A stretch of 64,000 nt of DNA from the NCBI GenBank assembly GCA_002049455.2, contig KV918773.1, positions 124,001-188,000 on the forward strand. The letters run 5' to 3'. Positions within the stretch are counted from its first letter, which is position 1. The number at the start of each line of letters is the position of its first letter. The notes beneath the pieces are model-generated. The model saw nothing but the letters and a program-made list of their open reading frames with translations. It did not search any database and had not been told where the DNA came from. Both the position numbers and the translations under genes were made by a program. This DNA is from Porphyra umbilicalis. Taxonomy: Eukaryota; Rhodophyta; Bangiophyceae; Bangiales; Bangiaceae. Positions 18,817 through 30,600 of the stretch are shown one piece after another.

Positions 18817-21680
18817 TCACATATTACTAAACGGGGTGCGATGAAACAATCCATGCTCTCTGGCATCGCGGCGTAGGGTGCCCACCACTCCGTCAACATA
18901 AACAAGAAGAAAAAACCTCCGACGCCCTCCCAGTGCCGAAAAGCAATCCATTCCACCACGCCTCTCCGGGAGGCCGTACTTTCCGTCCCGGTCAGCCGTA
19001 GACTTGACCAACTCAACGTAGGCGAATGCCATAGGCTCTCTGATGAACTCTACGGCGTAGACCAGTGCGAGCCCGCAAACAGTCACGGAGTACTCCTCCT
19101 CAGTACCTCGTCCGGATTGGCGCTTCTCAACTACAGAGATTTGCAAAAGGTTGTCGCGTCGCGTGCGAACCGTCTTAGTGGCCGCCGAGCCGGCTATAAC
19201 ACCATTTGACAGCTCCAATCGGAAGAACTTAATCGCCGCGATTTGATCTGGCAAGTTTCAAACTCCTTCCAAATTCAACGCCGTCTTGAGGTGCTCCAAC
19301 TCGGTATCCAGCAGTTCACATGGCACAGTGCGAGGCAGAAGATGGTGAACTTGCTCGTCTGCATCGGGAGGAACAGAAAACGAGCCTTTGCGACGCTTTT
19401 CTGCCCCAGGGATGGGCATTCCCGTCGCATCTGCCCATTTGTCAGGGCAAAATGTCTCGCCAAAAGTCTTGATGAGCTCGGCTTGGTACTTCGCGTGAAT
19501 GGCGTTGGTGAGGGAGGGATGGGGTTCGCTACGTGAGCCGATGGGATCCGGAAGTGTGCCGATCTAGCGCTCTGTGGGAAACTGCCACGAAATCCACGCA
19601 GGTCCGCAGGAGCATATGTTGGGAACAATATTCAAGAGTGCCGCAATTGAAAATCGGCACACAGGAACACGATGGAAGCTGTTGCGGTATACTGTGAGGT
19701 GGCACACCTCACAGAGCTTCTTGAGGTGGTCGTCGGCCACTAGTAGCTCGGCTCGGCTCAGTTGTCCCGGTCGGATCAGCAGCCGACAGGCGTGGCATAG
19801 CGACATAAACATTTGGAAGTCAACGTCGGGGATGCTGCCAGAAAGGACCGCCTCACCCGTGCTGAGGATGAAATACATCCAATCCGATGCCTCGTACGAC
19901 TTCTGGTGTACTTTGACGTCGCGAAGCGACCGCGCCTGCAACCGAGGTATCGTCATTCGTGCGGCTCGTATCTCTCGCCCAGCCGCATCGGACGCCGCGG
20001 CGCTCATGGCGAAATCATCTTGAGATGCCCCAGGAATCCTTCATACGCCCGAGAAGAGGTCCCACATGAAGAGAACCACGTTGAAGAACAAAAGGTTCAT
20101 GACATCGTAGGGAGCAATGCTCGACCCCAGCTTTTCCAGTTATTTCAGATGCGGGTACATGTGTTTGTGTGTCGGAGTTTGCGAGCACAGAATGGAGTAT
20201 CCCTTGAACCCGCAGTCCTTCTCCATCTCGTCCACCACGCTGCGTAGGATGGGTCCTGCTCTTGCCTCCTCCACCGCCCGTACGTCATTCGCCAAACCCG
20301 TCGGAGTTCTCGCGCCCGGTTTCCACAAATATTGAACAATATAGCCCCTGTAGTTGGATGACGTGGTGGGTAGTAGTACTTATTGTTCCCGAACTGAGCA
20401 CCTTGAAACTTGCGATCACGATCAGGTGTCCGTCCATTGTGCCCCTTGGCATTAATGATGTTGTCAATCGCTGGCATATCGGCCGTAATCTGCACCAAAA
20501 AGGCCCTGATAGTAAGTTCACCCGCCATGCCAGCGATCTTGACGCCGGGGATGCCATGGGCGAGCTGGTCGAGCTCCTCAATGATGGGATGGAGGAATGA
20601 CTCGAGGTCCGCCGGCTGCTTCGGTCCTGGTGTGTCGCACAAAATGAGTTGCGAAACGTTACGAGTCCGCCTTTCCGGCGCAAGGCTCATGATCATAGCC
20701 ACCACCAGCCACGCACTGAAGCCCTGCTGCCTCCATGCCGCGAACCCGTCCGTCGAGTGGCTGATGGCAAAGTCTGGTACCGAAGCAAAACAGCCGTTGG
20801 CCCGCAATTTGCGGTAGTTTTCTCCGTGATAGAAGTCAGTGTAGGGGTGGTTGCCGTCGTCACTGGCGGCGGCTTGGCGGGCGGCTTTCATCGTGGCGAC
20901 CATTTCTGGTCCCAAGACTGGATCGTCCAGGATGGCCTTCAGCCACGCGATGAGGGAGAAGTATTCCATCTGCTTCGCTGGTTTTCCTGCACTTGAGTAT
21001 CGGTCCTCGCCGCATTTCCAGCACTTGATATCCGACTTGTGCTCGCCTGTGAACGCGACACAGCCACCTCTGCATTCGTCGACGCGCTTCGTATGGACCG
21101 ACAGTGTGTCCCGCACGAGCTTGTTCAGCTTCTATGGTGTAGCGCTGACGAGCTCACGGCGGCGCTGCCGCAACAGCGCCACCGTCGCTTCCCTGGTTAG
21201 ACCATATTGCGTTCGAGTTGCGAAGAACACTAGGTCCTTCGTAATCCCCTTGAATGCTTGGACAGACACCTGGACACTATTGGTTGGCCGATTTTGGAAG
21301 ATAGGGACACGTCCAGGACATCGGCCACTTTCTCCATTGCTTGGATCTTGCGCCAAGGACTCCGAATCGAGGAGGTTTTGTGCGATTGCCTCTTGCACGC
21401 CTTCTCCGTCCAGGCTACATTCGTCTGATGTGATCCCTTCTTTCGAATCGTCCTTTGCGCTTGAGCCAGCCGCTTTGTCGTCTTCCTCGTGCAGCGCTTC
21501 GCTTACAAAGCTGGATGAGCCGCCTGCGTCTGCCGCACCGGACTCCCCAGCGCCAGGACCATGCCTTCTCGGGCGCGCTTGGTCCGCAGCGCGGTGGTTG
21601 AAAAAAGTGCGTCGTGGCACAAACGCCCCCCCCCAGCGTGGACAGGGACACTGCCAAATGCCATCATCATCCTTATCCAT
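18817..21680 (-). pseudogene. CACTA (En/Spm) transposase of the Tnp2 / Transposase_21 type
   Basis: Minus-strand gene read in order. The N-terminus has a zinc-binding CPCPRW...H (about 21630-21650). Then come RVDECRGGCVAFTGEH with a following CWKCG pair (about 21020-21080), GENYRKLRANGCF with STDGF (about 20750-20820), and the diagnostic GPKQPADLESFLHPIIEELD (about 20570-20630). ADMPAIDNI follows, then ENNKYYYPPR-like sequence, YDVMNLLFFNVVLFMWDLF (about 20060-20120, where Tnp2 proteins have DvMHl) and NIVPNICSCGPAWISW near 19590. This is the catalytic core of CACTA cut-and-paste transposases. It is decayed: in-phase stops at about 21132, 20140, 20025, 19566 and 19255 and one frameshift near 20330, unless some are introns. 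CACTA-type termini and 3-bp duplications could not be identified. Confidence 0.87.
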
Positions 21681-21719
21681 GAGGACGCGAGGTACTGGGC
21701 AGAAGAGGTGTGAGGGGCT

Positions 21720-22340
21720 GGAGGAGGACGGGGTGTTCCCGCTCAGGGTGAGATGCCCCGCTCAGGGTGGGATGCGCTGGTGGATGGAACCGCCAGTGGG
21801 GGTAAGGGCGGAAGGTGGGGCGCGGGACCGGCAGGCGGTAGGTGTGAAGGTACTTGGCACTGTGGTCGGGTGAAGATGGCCACTCATCCCACCGTATTTA
21901 TGGGCTCTGTCTGGCTTCTCAGGTGCAGGCTGGCGGCAGACGATCCCTATCCCAAAGTGAAAGCTACCGAGCTTGCAGTGGAAGGCAGTTCGAGGACGCT
22001 TCCAGAGCCTTCCACAATTCTCTCGAGTCCGCCCAACAATCGACTGTTTTCGAGATGGATCCATGATCGTTCTCCGATCCACCGGATTCCAGGCGCAGTC
22101 CTCAGTATCCCAGATTTCCAGCGGATCCCGGAAAGTTCTGCCAGATTTCCTGGATATCCGAGAATGTTTTCCCGTAGGGCGGGGGGGCGCTGCCGACGGC
22201 CAAGACGCCGGCGGCACGAACGTCGGCGGCGGACAGCGGGTGGTGGGAGGGGGGGGGTGCTGCGTCCGCCCCCGTGTGAGCGTGGGTGTGGCGCCACTGG
22301 TGGCTGGCAGGCAAGCGCTTCTTGCCACGAACCGTGGCGC
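21720..22340. other. Unassigned GC-rich interval upstream of the CACTA gene
   Basis: It contains a second GGAT/ATCC-rich cluster (about 22060-22170) resembling the one at 15.83 kb. No gene seen; the 5' terminus of the CACTA element may lie here but was not located. Confidence 0.35.
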
Positions 22341-22348
22341 CGACGCGC

Positions 22349-22672
22349 TTACTCGCGCACCTGGGCGGGGGGGCCGTAGCGAAGCCACCAGTTGCGAGGG
22401 CCGCGGTCGATGGGCGGGCGGCGCGCGTGCACGGAAACGACCGTGAAGGGGAGGGCGTTGAGGGCGGCGGGCTCTCGCAGCGGCGTCGGCATGATCTGGA
22501 GGAGTGGAATGAGGTGGTCACCGATGCGGCGCCGAAAGGCGATTACGCGCTCCGTGCGCGCGTCCAAGGCGGGGTCGCGCCGGACTGCAACAGAGAGGGG
22601 GGGGGGGGGGCACAGAGTGCCAAGAAGAGCGTATAAGAGAACAACGCAAAAAGAGCAATCAAGCGCCCTCAT
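22349..22672 (-). CDS. Unrecognised small protein or terminal exon
   Basis: Minus-strand frame. From the ATG at 22670-22672 it would give a 107-residue protein starting MRALDCSFCVVLLYALLG, which looks like a signal peptide or membrane anchor. Alternatively the protein part begins at an exon after a C-tract and TTGCAG acceptor (exon from 22584): the bases between are a run of C, typical of a polypyrimidine tract. The shared remainder reads ...ARTERVIAFRRRIGDHLIPL, then LLQIMPTPLREP and PRNWWLRYGPPAQVRE, with balanced, protein-like composition. No family recognised. The end just inside a GTGCGCGAG could equally be a donor site. Confidence 0.4.
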   Translation of the reverse strand: MRALDCSFCVVLLYALLGTLCPPPPLSVAVRRDPALDARTERVIAFRRRIGDHLIPLLQIMPTPLREPAALNALPFTVVSVHARRPPIDRGPRNWWLRYGPPAQVRE

Positions 22673-22835
22673 CTCGCGCTTTTCAAAAAGCTTGATTGGA
22701 TCTTGCCAAATGCATGGTTTCGAGCAGGTGCCTATAGATGCCGTCTTTCTAATGCCAGTGGTGAAATTCTGTTGCATTTGCTGATGTGGGTTATCGAGGG
22801 AGTATTAGGTTGAGTTCTGTTGTGTTAGATTTTCC

Positions 22836-23540
22836 GTGGGTCATGCATGCAGCGAGAAGCAGTGCGTATCTTGGTACAGCAACGCCAATCGTGTCATTGA
22901 ACAGGAGAGGCTACGAGACCGCCTTGATTGCGACATCAGAGTCAATCCGCTTAGTAAACTGAAGCGGTGCCTTCGCGTACAGCTTCGCGAGGCGCTGCTG
23001 CTTGACCCTCAGAGGCAAACTCCAGTCGGAACTCCGCCGGCAGCCGCCGCCCCACATCCCCGCTTCATTTCAGACAGCCACGAAATATTCCATCCGGGTC
23101 GTGCTCCGGCCAGCAAACAGGCCAGAGGATATTGGATGACTACCGGTTGTGAACAACAGTTGACTGTAACTTCCGCGTCGACGTTCCCGCTCGGACTTAG
23201 AACACGCCGCTCATCCGCCACAGTGTGCGCCTTCTGCTGGTCCCAGCGAAATGACTACCTCGGCATGAAACTGGCGCACGATAGGCACCTATGGCCACTT
23301 GCTAGCCGAGGTGGGGACTGCAAATCAATCATACACACGTACACAGTGTGTTCCAGCATGCGTGCTCGCTCCGCAGACGCGCGCGCGCTCCGGGCTGCGT
23401 GGCCGCCGTGCACACATGCCTGCGGTCCTGCTCTCTGGCAACCGACAAGGTGCCTACCCGTCCTTTCCGTCTCTCTCCGGCGGCCCGACACCGAATGGTT
23501 ACACGCCGCACCCCCCCCCCTCCACCATCCCTAACGTTGG
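22836..23540 (+). other. Unassigned interval with weak open frames
   Basis: A 232-codon plus-strand frame (MGHACSEKQCVSWYSNANR...) and overlapping minus-strand frames are open, but neither strand shows a consistent family or composition. It may contain a decayed coding segment. Confidence 0.2.
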
Positions 23541-23543
23541 GGG

Positions 23544-25190
23544 GTGATGACTCTTTTTCTGCGCACGCGGTTTCCTCCCCGTTACCCTTCCGGGCACCAC
23601 ACCACTCGAAGGCGTTCTATGTGGCTCTGCCTCTCTACGTCCACGTTTGGCCCTCCGTCGGTTTCCTTCACCCGTACAATTCCCGCATCGCCCGGCTCAT
23701 CCCAATCTTCTTCGTCTGCCCTCATCCAAGGGCCGTCAACCTGCCCCCGCACGCCCGCCCCTTGGCTCCTCGCCGCCCTGCGGTCCACGCCCCGAGGGCT
23801 GGGGCTGGTGCCCATCCTGGTCGATGCCATGGTTTCCAAGACCGTGCGTAAGACACACGCCAAGCTGACCCAGCACATCAATCATTTGGTCAACCGCCTC
23901 ATATCACTAGCGTGGATGGCCGAGGTCCAGGTCTTTCTCGACGTGGTCCAGCATTTTTCCATAGACAACCCGACAATAAACTTCCACTTACACATGTCTG
24001 GCAACAACCTCGGCGGAAAACTGTTTTGGGTGCATCTTTTCGAGGACCAAGTCGTCTTGGACAGCCCTGTGAAGCGCGTGCTGAACGTGGTCTACCGCTT
24101 TATTGAGAGCACCGATAGCATGCTCGCTGGCTCCACCTCTTTGCTGGAGAATACGACCCAACGTGCCGCGGACAAGAACCGGTCTTGCAAGAATTGCGAC
24201 TCACGTGGGCTTCCTTCTGCGGCCTCGAAACTGACGGCTTCCAGCACGCTGCCCACAACAGGAGCTTTCTTGACTGAGGGAGCTCCCCCCTTGCCTACGT
24301 TGCCGGACCCTGACGGCGCGCACGTCATAGATACGCGCCCCAACGACGCGCGCACCGACGATGACGCAGGAACCGACAACACCGATAGCGACGCGGATGA
24401 TGACATTCTTTCGAAGGCGGCTACCACGGGCGGCTGCAACCGCAAGTCGGCGAAGACCTGCCCCGAGACCGCCACCCCGCCGCTGCCGGTGATCCCAAGC
24501 CAGTCGTCCAAGCAGGTCGTGATGGCGTTTTTGTCGGCGTGAACCAAGCCGCTGACTCTGATGAGGACGCTGGTGCCTGCAATGGCCAAGAGTGTGTGCA
24601 GCGGGTCCTCGGTCACCGAGACCCGTGTCAGCCGCCTCTTGTGGCCCAAGAGGGACAAGGGCGAGCTTTGGCAGCAAATCATTGAGGTGGAACATGTGCT
24701 GCTGCGCGCGGCGGAGAAGACCAAAGGCCCGACCGAGGGCGAGACGATGGTGTCCTTGCGGAGACTGCTGGCGACGCGCACGGCGCCTGCCCTCACGAGA
24801 GTCGCAAAAATGCTGCTGATGATCGAGAAGTAGCCGAAGGAGAAGGCGACGCTCATCAGGTTTAACCTGCGGCTGCAGCGGACACAGCTACGTCGCACCG
24901 TGTCGATCGCTCCCATGACCGGCATCACCATCTCCGGTGAAGAACCGGCTGGCCAATACCAGCCATTAACGCCCAGTGGCCTTTTCGAGCCGTCAGCGCC
25001 CGCTTTCCTGGGCCAGCCCTCGGCGCCCACACGCGCGATCGTTCAAAGTTCTCATGCTGCCCGCCCATCAATCGCCGCGGCTGCGGCGGCGGGTCACACG
25101 GCGCACGGAAGTTCACCTCCGGTTGGGCTCGGGCTGCACGCTGGTAGCGTCCCACAAGGAGAACATCCAGCGACAGCATCATTCGACTAG
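23544..25190 (+). CDS. Unrecognised protein with acidic linker, interrupted by two stops
   Basis: A single reading phase stays protein-like for over 1.3 kb. The best part starts about 23829 (MVSKTVRKTHAKLTQHINHL), followed by VFLDVVQHFSIDNPTINFHL, a CKNC pair, an acidic Asp/Thr linker (DDDAGTDNTDSDADDD), and a helical segment reading KGELWQQIIEVEHVLLRAAE, then a Pro/Ser-rich tail. In-phase stops occur at 24540-24542 and 24831-24833, so it is a pseudogene or has unrecognised introns. The opposite strand is also open for 312 codons, which I take as a shadow. No known domain recognised. Confidence 0.4.
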
Positions 25191-25201
25191 ACATGTGTGA
25201 G

Positions 25202-26008
25202 TGATGCCCCGACGGCAGCCGCCGCAGCGCTCCAAGAAAGCTTCGCGGTAGGGACAGCGGCGACAAAAACGGTCGTAAAAAGCACGGGGGCGGCAAACGC
25301 GAGAGTGGCAAGCATGAAGGAGGAAATAACGTTGGTAACAAGCATGGTGGCGGCAAGCACGGGGTCGGGGAGCACGCGGGGTGCGAGTGCGGGAGGGGCA
25401 AGCAAGGCGGCCGTCAGCCCTGCGGCGGCGTGCACAGCGGCGGCAAGCAGGGCGACGGCAAGCACGACGGCGGCAAGCATGGCGGCGGCAAGTACGGCAG
25501 CGTTACGCACAGCGGCGGCAAAAAGGATGCCAGAAAGCGCTGTGGCGGCAATGGCAGCTGGGGTCAAGAGGGCCGCGGCAAAGGCTTCGGTGTCATCGAC
25601 GGCGGTGGAAAGTACGGCCGAGGCAAAAAAAGCAGTCGCACCGACGGTGCCAGCAAGAACGGCGGCGGAAAGCCGTGAGGCGGCAACCACAAGAGCGACA
25701 ACTACGAAAGCGCCAAGCACGACGGCGGCACGCACGGCGGTGGCAAACACGTTGGCGGCTAGGACAGTGGCGAAGAGCACGGTGAGGGCAATGATGGCGG
25801 CAGCAAAGGCGGAGGCAAAGGCCGCGGTGGCAACGGCCGCCGCGGCGAAGGCGACGGCGGCCAAAAAGACGGCTGCAAAGACGGACTTAGCAGGGGTGAT
25901 GGCAGCAAGGACGGCGGTAGGAGGGATGACGGCGGCACAGTCGGAAAGGATAGGTACGACAACGACGGGCAGAGCTGCGGCTTAGACCGCTGCGGTTGCC
26001 CCTACTGA
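25202..26008 (+). CDS. Gly/Lys/His-rich repeat protein, interrupted
   Basis: In one phase the sequence reads as GGGKHGGGKYG-type repeats: about 260 residues dominated by Gly, Lys, His and Asp, with Asn and Cys, ending in a Cys-containing CGLDRCGCPY. The DNA is an irregular 15-bp-like array of GGCGGCAAGCAC words. Adjacent frames read as Ala/Thr-rich and are probably shadows. In-phase TGA at 25676 and TAG at 25760 interrupt it. Proteins with this composition bind nucleic acid, metals or anionic polymers, but that is only analogy. The same phase continues past 26008 towards the frame at 26360. Confidence 0.35.
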
Positions 26009-26359
26009 TGCGGAGGCGCCCGCCAAGCAACCGTCGCCGGCTGCAAATGTGCCTGCACAGTAGGTGCCGTTGCCTGTACAACCGGCGATAGAACCGCGTC
26101 CTTTGCCACCACCGCTGCTGACGGCGGTGCGACATGGGCGCAGCTGCCCTCCACGGCAAAGCACATTGAGTCTTCCAGACTGCCTTGGGTGCAGGCGCTG
26201 CCGCCGCCCACGGCTCGTGTGGTCTCATGGGCGGGCGCGGCAAGTAAGGCGCCATCGTCTTCGTCAATTGGGAGCAGGAATGCACAGTCGAGCGCTTCGA
26301 CAGCAGCGGCGTCGGCAAAAACTGCAACGTCGTCTCATTGACCACCCCCGCTTTTATCC

Positions 26360-27248
26360 GTGTCGCCGACGCTGGTTCTCACGCCTTTTGGCGTTCAATC
26401 GTGGCCGATTACCGCTCTGTTGTCTCCGACCCCGAAAGATGCATGCGTACCAGCCTCTGATTCTAAGCCTGCTTCCGGTGCACCTCGGCGTCCACGGCCG
26501 CAAACGCGCCCCTTCGATACTCCGTCTACATTCTCGCCGACTCTGGGCGACCCTGCTGCCGGAAGACCATCCGCCGCTCCACCAGCTTCTGACGGGCTGC
26601 CGCGCAACGAGCTGCCGCGCAACAGCCTGCGGTCCAACGCGCTGCCCCTCAACCACTTGCCCCACGATGCGCTACCTCCGTTCAAGATTCGGCCCAATAC
26701 ACGGCCGCCTGAAGAGCAGCCGGACAAGGCCGCCAAGGAGGGTGGCGCGGCGCCGCTCTTGGGTGAGCGGGCCCCGTCTACAAAGAGATCGCGGGCCGAA
26801 GCACCCCCACGGCGGCCAAGGGCAGCGGCCACGCCACTGGCGGGAACTGTCGCGATGTCTGTGAGGTCGGTCGCGGCGAGACAGCTGGAAGCCGCCGCCG
26901 CGGCTGGCGCGCTTAAGCCGCCTCAAGTCCCCCCTCGGTCGACAGCGGCCAAGATGCCGCCGCCGATCAAGCCGCCGTCGGCCTCCAAACCGCCGCCGGC
27001 CAAGACGCGAGCTTCTCCTAAGGCGGTGGCGGCATCTAAGCCGCCGTTGCCGCTGAAGCTGCCGCTGGGCAAGAATCCTGAAAAGGCCCCAACATCACCA
27101 CCATCGGCGGCATCGAGACAAGCAGCGAGCACACGCATTGCTGCACGTGCACTTGTCACGCCATCAACAAGGCGGGCGACCGCAAAGGAGACGCGGGCTA
27201 CCACCGCGTCATTGGCGTCGACCGCGTCGAGACTCGCTACGTCATCTG
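26360..27248 (+). CDS. Pro/Ala/Lys-rich host-like frame, cut by copia element B
   Basis: A 296-codon open frame of disordered composition with a Leu-Pro-Arg/His-Asn mini-repeat (LPRNELPRNSLRSN...) near residue 80, Lys/Arg patches (TKRSRAEAPPRRPR) and Pro-Lys-Ser-rich repeats (PPIKPPSASKPPP). It is in phase with the Gly/Lys/His-rich segment upstream, with in-phase TGAs at 26006 and 26339. At 27249 it runs into the LTR of element B. The host sequence beyond the element (from 32061) is open in the matching phase and ends in a basic, NLS-like tail. Function unknown; a nuclear or chromatin protein is a guess from the basic patches. Confidence 0.35.
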
Positions 27249-27666
27249 TGTTGAAACGCAGAGGAAAAAGGGATTGAGGGACCACGGTGAAGTGGTTGAC
27301 TCGCTTGAGCTTGTGTGTGTGTGTGCGAACGTGCTTTGTTGGTTGTCCTAAGGTTCGACCGCCTCTCCTCACCGAGAGCACCTGTCAAATAGTCCCCACC
27401 GGCCCAAGTGCTCCCCCCTCTCGCGCCCACACCGACGCCCACGTCATCGCACCAAATCGAATCACTCACCAAATCAAAAGCCACTGGAGCAATGCGAAGA
27501 TCAAATCCAAAGCATGCCAAAAGTAACGCCCCAAGATCACCCAACACGAATGTGTGCAACTTGACCACGTCTTGCAAATGTACCATGTGGGGTACCATAA
27601 GGGTCACCGACCATCGTCCAACCGCGAACCGCCAGTGGAGCCGGCGACGAGCATCACAGTCCAACA
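27249..27666 (-). repeat. Element B 3' LTR
   Basis: 418 bp, TG...CA, on the minus strand; preceded on the plus strand by target 5-mer ATCTG (27244-27248). Confidence 0.95.
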
Positions 27667-30600
27667 CTCCTCCTTGCTTGTTGCCGCGGCGGTTCTTGTA
27701 TTCAGCAAAGCCCCATGGCCTCGACACGCTTGTCGTGCTTGGTCTTGCCGAGCTCCTTTGTCATCGGGTCCGCCACCATGTCGTCCGTTGCACAATGCTC
27801 CAGTGTCACCTTGTCCGTCGTGATGGCCTCGCGCACAAAGTGGTATCGAATGTCGATGTGCTTGGTGCACTTGTGCTCGACGGGGTTCTTGGAGCAGTCA
27901 ATGCACCCGCTGTTGTAGACCTTGATGTTGATCGGCCCGCCCGAGATCGCTGTCCGCAGCCCTTGAGTTGCCACGCTTTGCACGAGCTTATTGAGCCAAA
28001 CAGCTTCCTTGCTGGCCTCACATAGAGCCATGTACTCAGCTTCCATCGTCGGCAGCGCCGCCGTCTTCTGCAACTTAGAACCCCAGCTGACGGCTGCTCC
28101 GCCCAAGATGAAGGTGAAGCCCGTCGTCGAACGTCGCGTCTCGTGGTCACCCGCCCAGTCGGCATCACTAAAGCCTTGTAGAACACAGGAAGAGTTCTTG
28201 TCGAAGATCAGCCCCTTGTCCATCGAACCCTTGACATACCGTAGAACGCGCTTGATCACCGCCCAATGCTCCTTGCCGTAGCACGAAACAAACCGACTCA
28301 GCTTCCCGATGGCGAAGGCGAGGTCAGGCCGTGTCCCGACCACTAGGTACATGAGACTGCCGACGGCTTGGCCATAGGGCAGCGCGTCGTCGCTCTCGTT
28401 GGCTGTGACCAGCTGCAGGCCCACTTCCGGCGGCGTTCCGATCGGGTTGCACTCCGCCATCCCAAACGTTTCCAGCACTTGCCCCGCGTACTTGCCCTGC
28501 GACAGCTTGAGGAAGCCCAACGCCTTGTCACGTCTTACATCAAGCCCGAGGATGACCTTCGCCTCGCCCACGTCCTTCATCTGAAAACGCTTGTGCAGAG
28601 CGTTCTTAATCTTGTAGAGCGCCGCCAGGCTTGATGCCACCAACAGAAGATCGTCGACGTTTACCAGGACGATGATGATTTCGCCCTCATCCATAAGGAG
28701 GTAGAGGCCTGCATGCGGGTCAACGTTGTCAAACCCCTGCGACTTGAGGAAGTTGTCGAGCATGGCGTATCACATTTTGGGGGCTTGCTTCAGCCCATAC
28801 AGCACTTGCAGGAGACGACACACCTCGTCAGAATACGTTTGATCGACATAGCCGTCTGGCTGCTCCATGTAGACCTCCTCGTCAAGGTCGACGTTAAGGA
28901 ATGCCGTCATGACGTCCATCTGATGTAGCTCCCACCCGTTTGCCGCCGTCATCGCCAGGATGCATCAGATGGTACTGAACTTGGCCACCGGCGCGAGCAT
29001 CTCGTTGAATTCGAGCCCCTTGATCTGCCGGTTCTTCATGAAGCGCAGGCGCGCCTTGTGCCGCGTCGTGTTGTTCCCGTTCTTTTCAACCTCGTTTTTT
29101 GACCTCGTTAACCCACTTGCCCCTCAGCACGCGTCGACTGGCCGGGCGATCCGTCAAGCTCTAAGTCTTGTTCTTGCGGATGGCCTCCATTTCCTCGTTC
29201 ATGGAAGTCTGCCACTTCGCCATTCTTGCCCTTGAGTGGCTTGCACATACGTCATGAGCTCCTTGTGAGAAAACAGGATCACCGGGCGCCAGTACTCGAC
29301 AGGAGGTCGCCGCGCTCTGCCGCTACGACGCAACGTGTGTTGAGAGCCGCCACAACCTTCATTGTCATCCGCCGACTTGTCAGATCCATCGTCTTGATTT
29401 TCATTCTTGTCTTCATTGTCAGCATCTACGGCTTCGCCGTCGCTTGCAGAACGCAAGCCCGTCTCAACTTCGACAACTTCGTCTCCGGAAAGCTCCTCCG
29501 CAACTTCTGCGACCTCGCTTACGTTCCTCTCGGCGAACACGAAGCTTCGTGCCTTGACGACCTTGCCGTCGCCGGGGATGACCCTGTACGCCTTGCTGCC
29601 GTCGAGATAGCTCAAGAAGACGCCCTTCGCCGCCTTGTCGCCAAACGTGCCGTCGATAAGACTGTTATGCAGCACCACCCAGCATGTCGACCCAAACACC
29701 CGCATGTGGCTTACATTGGGCTTATTTCCGGTCCACAGCTCAAAAGGCGCCTTGCCGACGGGAAGCGCCCGGCTAGTGACGCAGTTCTTGATGTACACCG
29801 CCGTCGTGATGGCATCCGCCCAAAGATCTTGATCGACGTTCTTGTGTCGCATTATGGTGCAATCTATCTCAACGAGAACTGGGTTGAGCCGCTCAGCAAC
29901 CTCGTTCTGCTGCGGCGTGTCGGGCAACGTGGTCTCGTGCGTCGTGCCGTTCTCATCGTGAAGAGCGTTGAGTGCGTTCGGCACATGCTCGCTGCCATTG
30001 TCGGAGCGTAGGACCATGATCTTGGTTCCCGTGTGCAGCTGGGCCTTAGTCAGCCACTTCTTGTACTCAGAGAGCAGATCGCCCTTCTTCTGCAAAACGA
30101 CTACGACTGTCCAGCGAGAGAGGTCGTCGGTGAAGGTGCCGAAGTAGAGCGCACCGCCACGCGACGGCTCTGACATTGGCCCGCCCAGGTCCGAGTGCTT
30201 GAGCTGCAGGCGCTTGGTCACTCGACATCCTCCTGCATCAGGCATGGGCGTCATACCTGCCATCCCATACACGCACGGCTCGCAAACGTCCTCGACCGAC
30301 ATGGAGGAGCACTAGAGTCCGTCAATGTCCTTGTTCTTGACCATCCGCTGAACGCCAGCCACGTTGACGTGCCCAAAGCGCTCATGCCAGAGCTGAAGAG
30401 AGGCCACCGCAGCAATATCCGGTAGTGGGGCCATGTCCAGGTGGGAGAGCCCGCTCTTCCGCGTGCCGCACGCCGCGACCTTGTCGCTAATCTTCATCAT
30501 TGTCTTATCGCCTTTGAATGACACTTCGGCTCCACGCTCCTCCATCATGCCGACCGACGTGAGGTTGAAGCCCATTGAAGGAACCTGGAGTACCTTCTCC

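Noticed and set aside
24092-25030. 312-codon minus-strand frame
   Set aside because: It is antisense to a plus-strand phase with more natural composition (KGELWQQIIEVEHVLLRAAE) and has no recognisable domain of its own.
29226-30011. Plus-strand frames across copia element B and, similarly, minus-strand frames across A and D
   Set aside because: They are antisense to integrase and reverse transcriptase and recur at equivalent places in A, B and C, as expected for shadows of a repeated gene.
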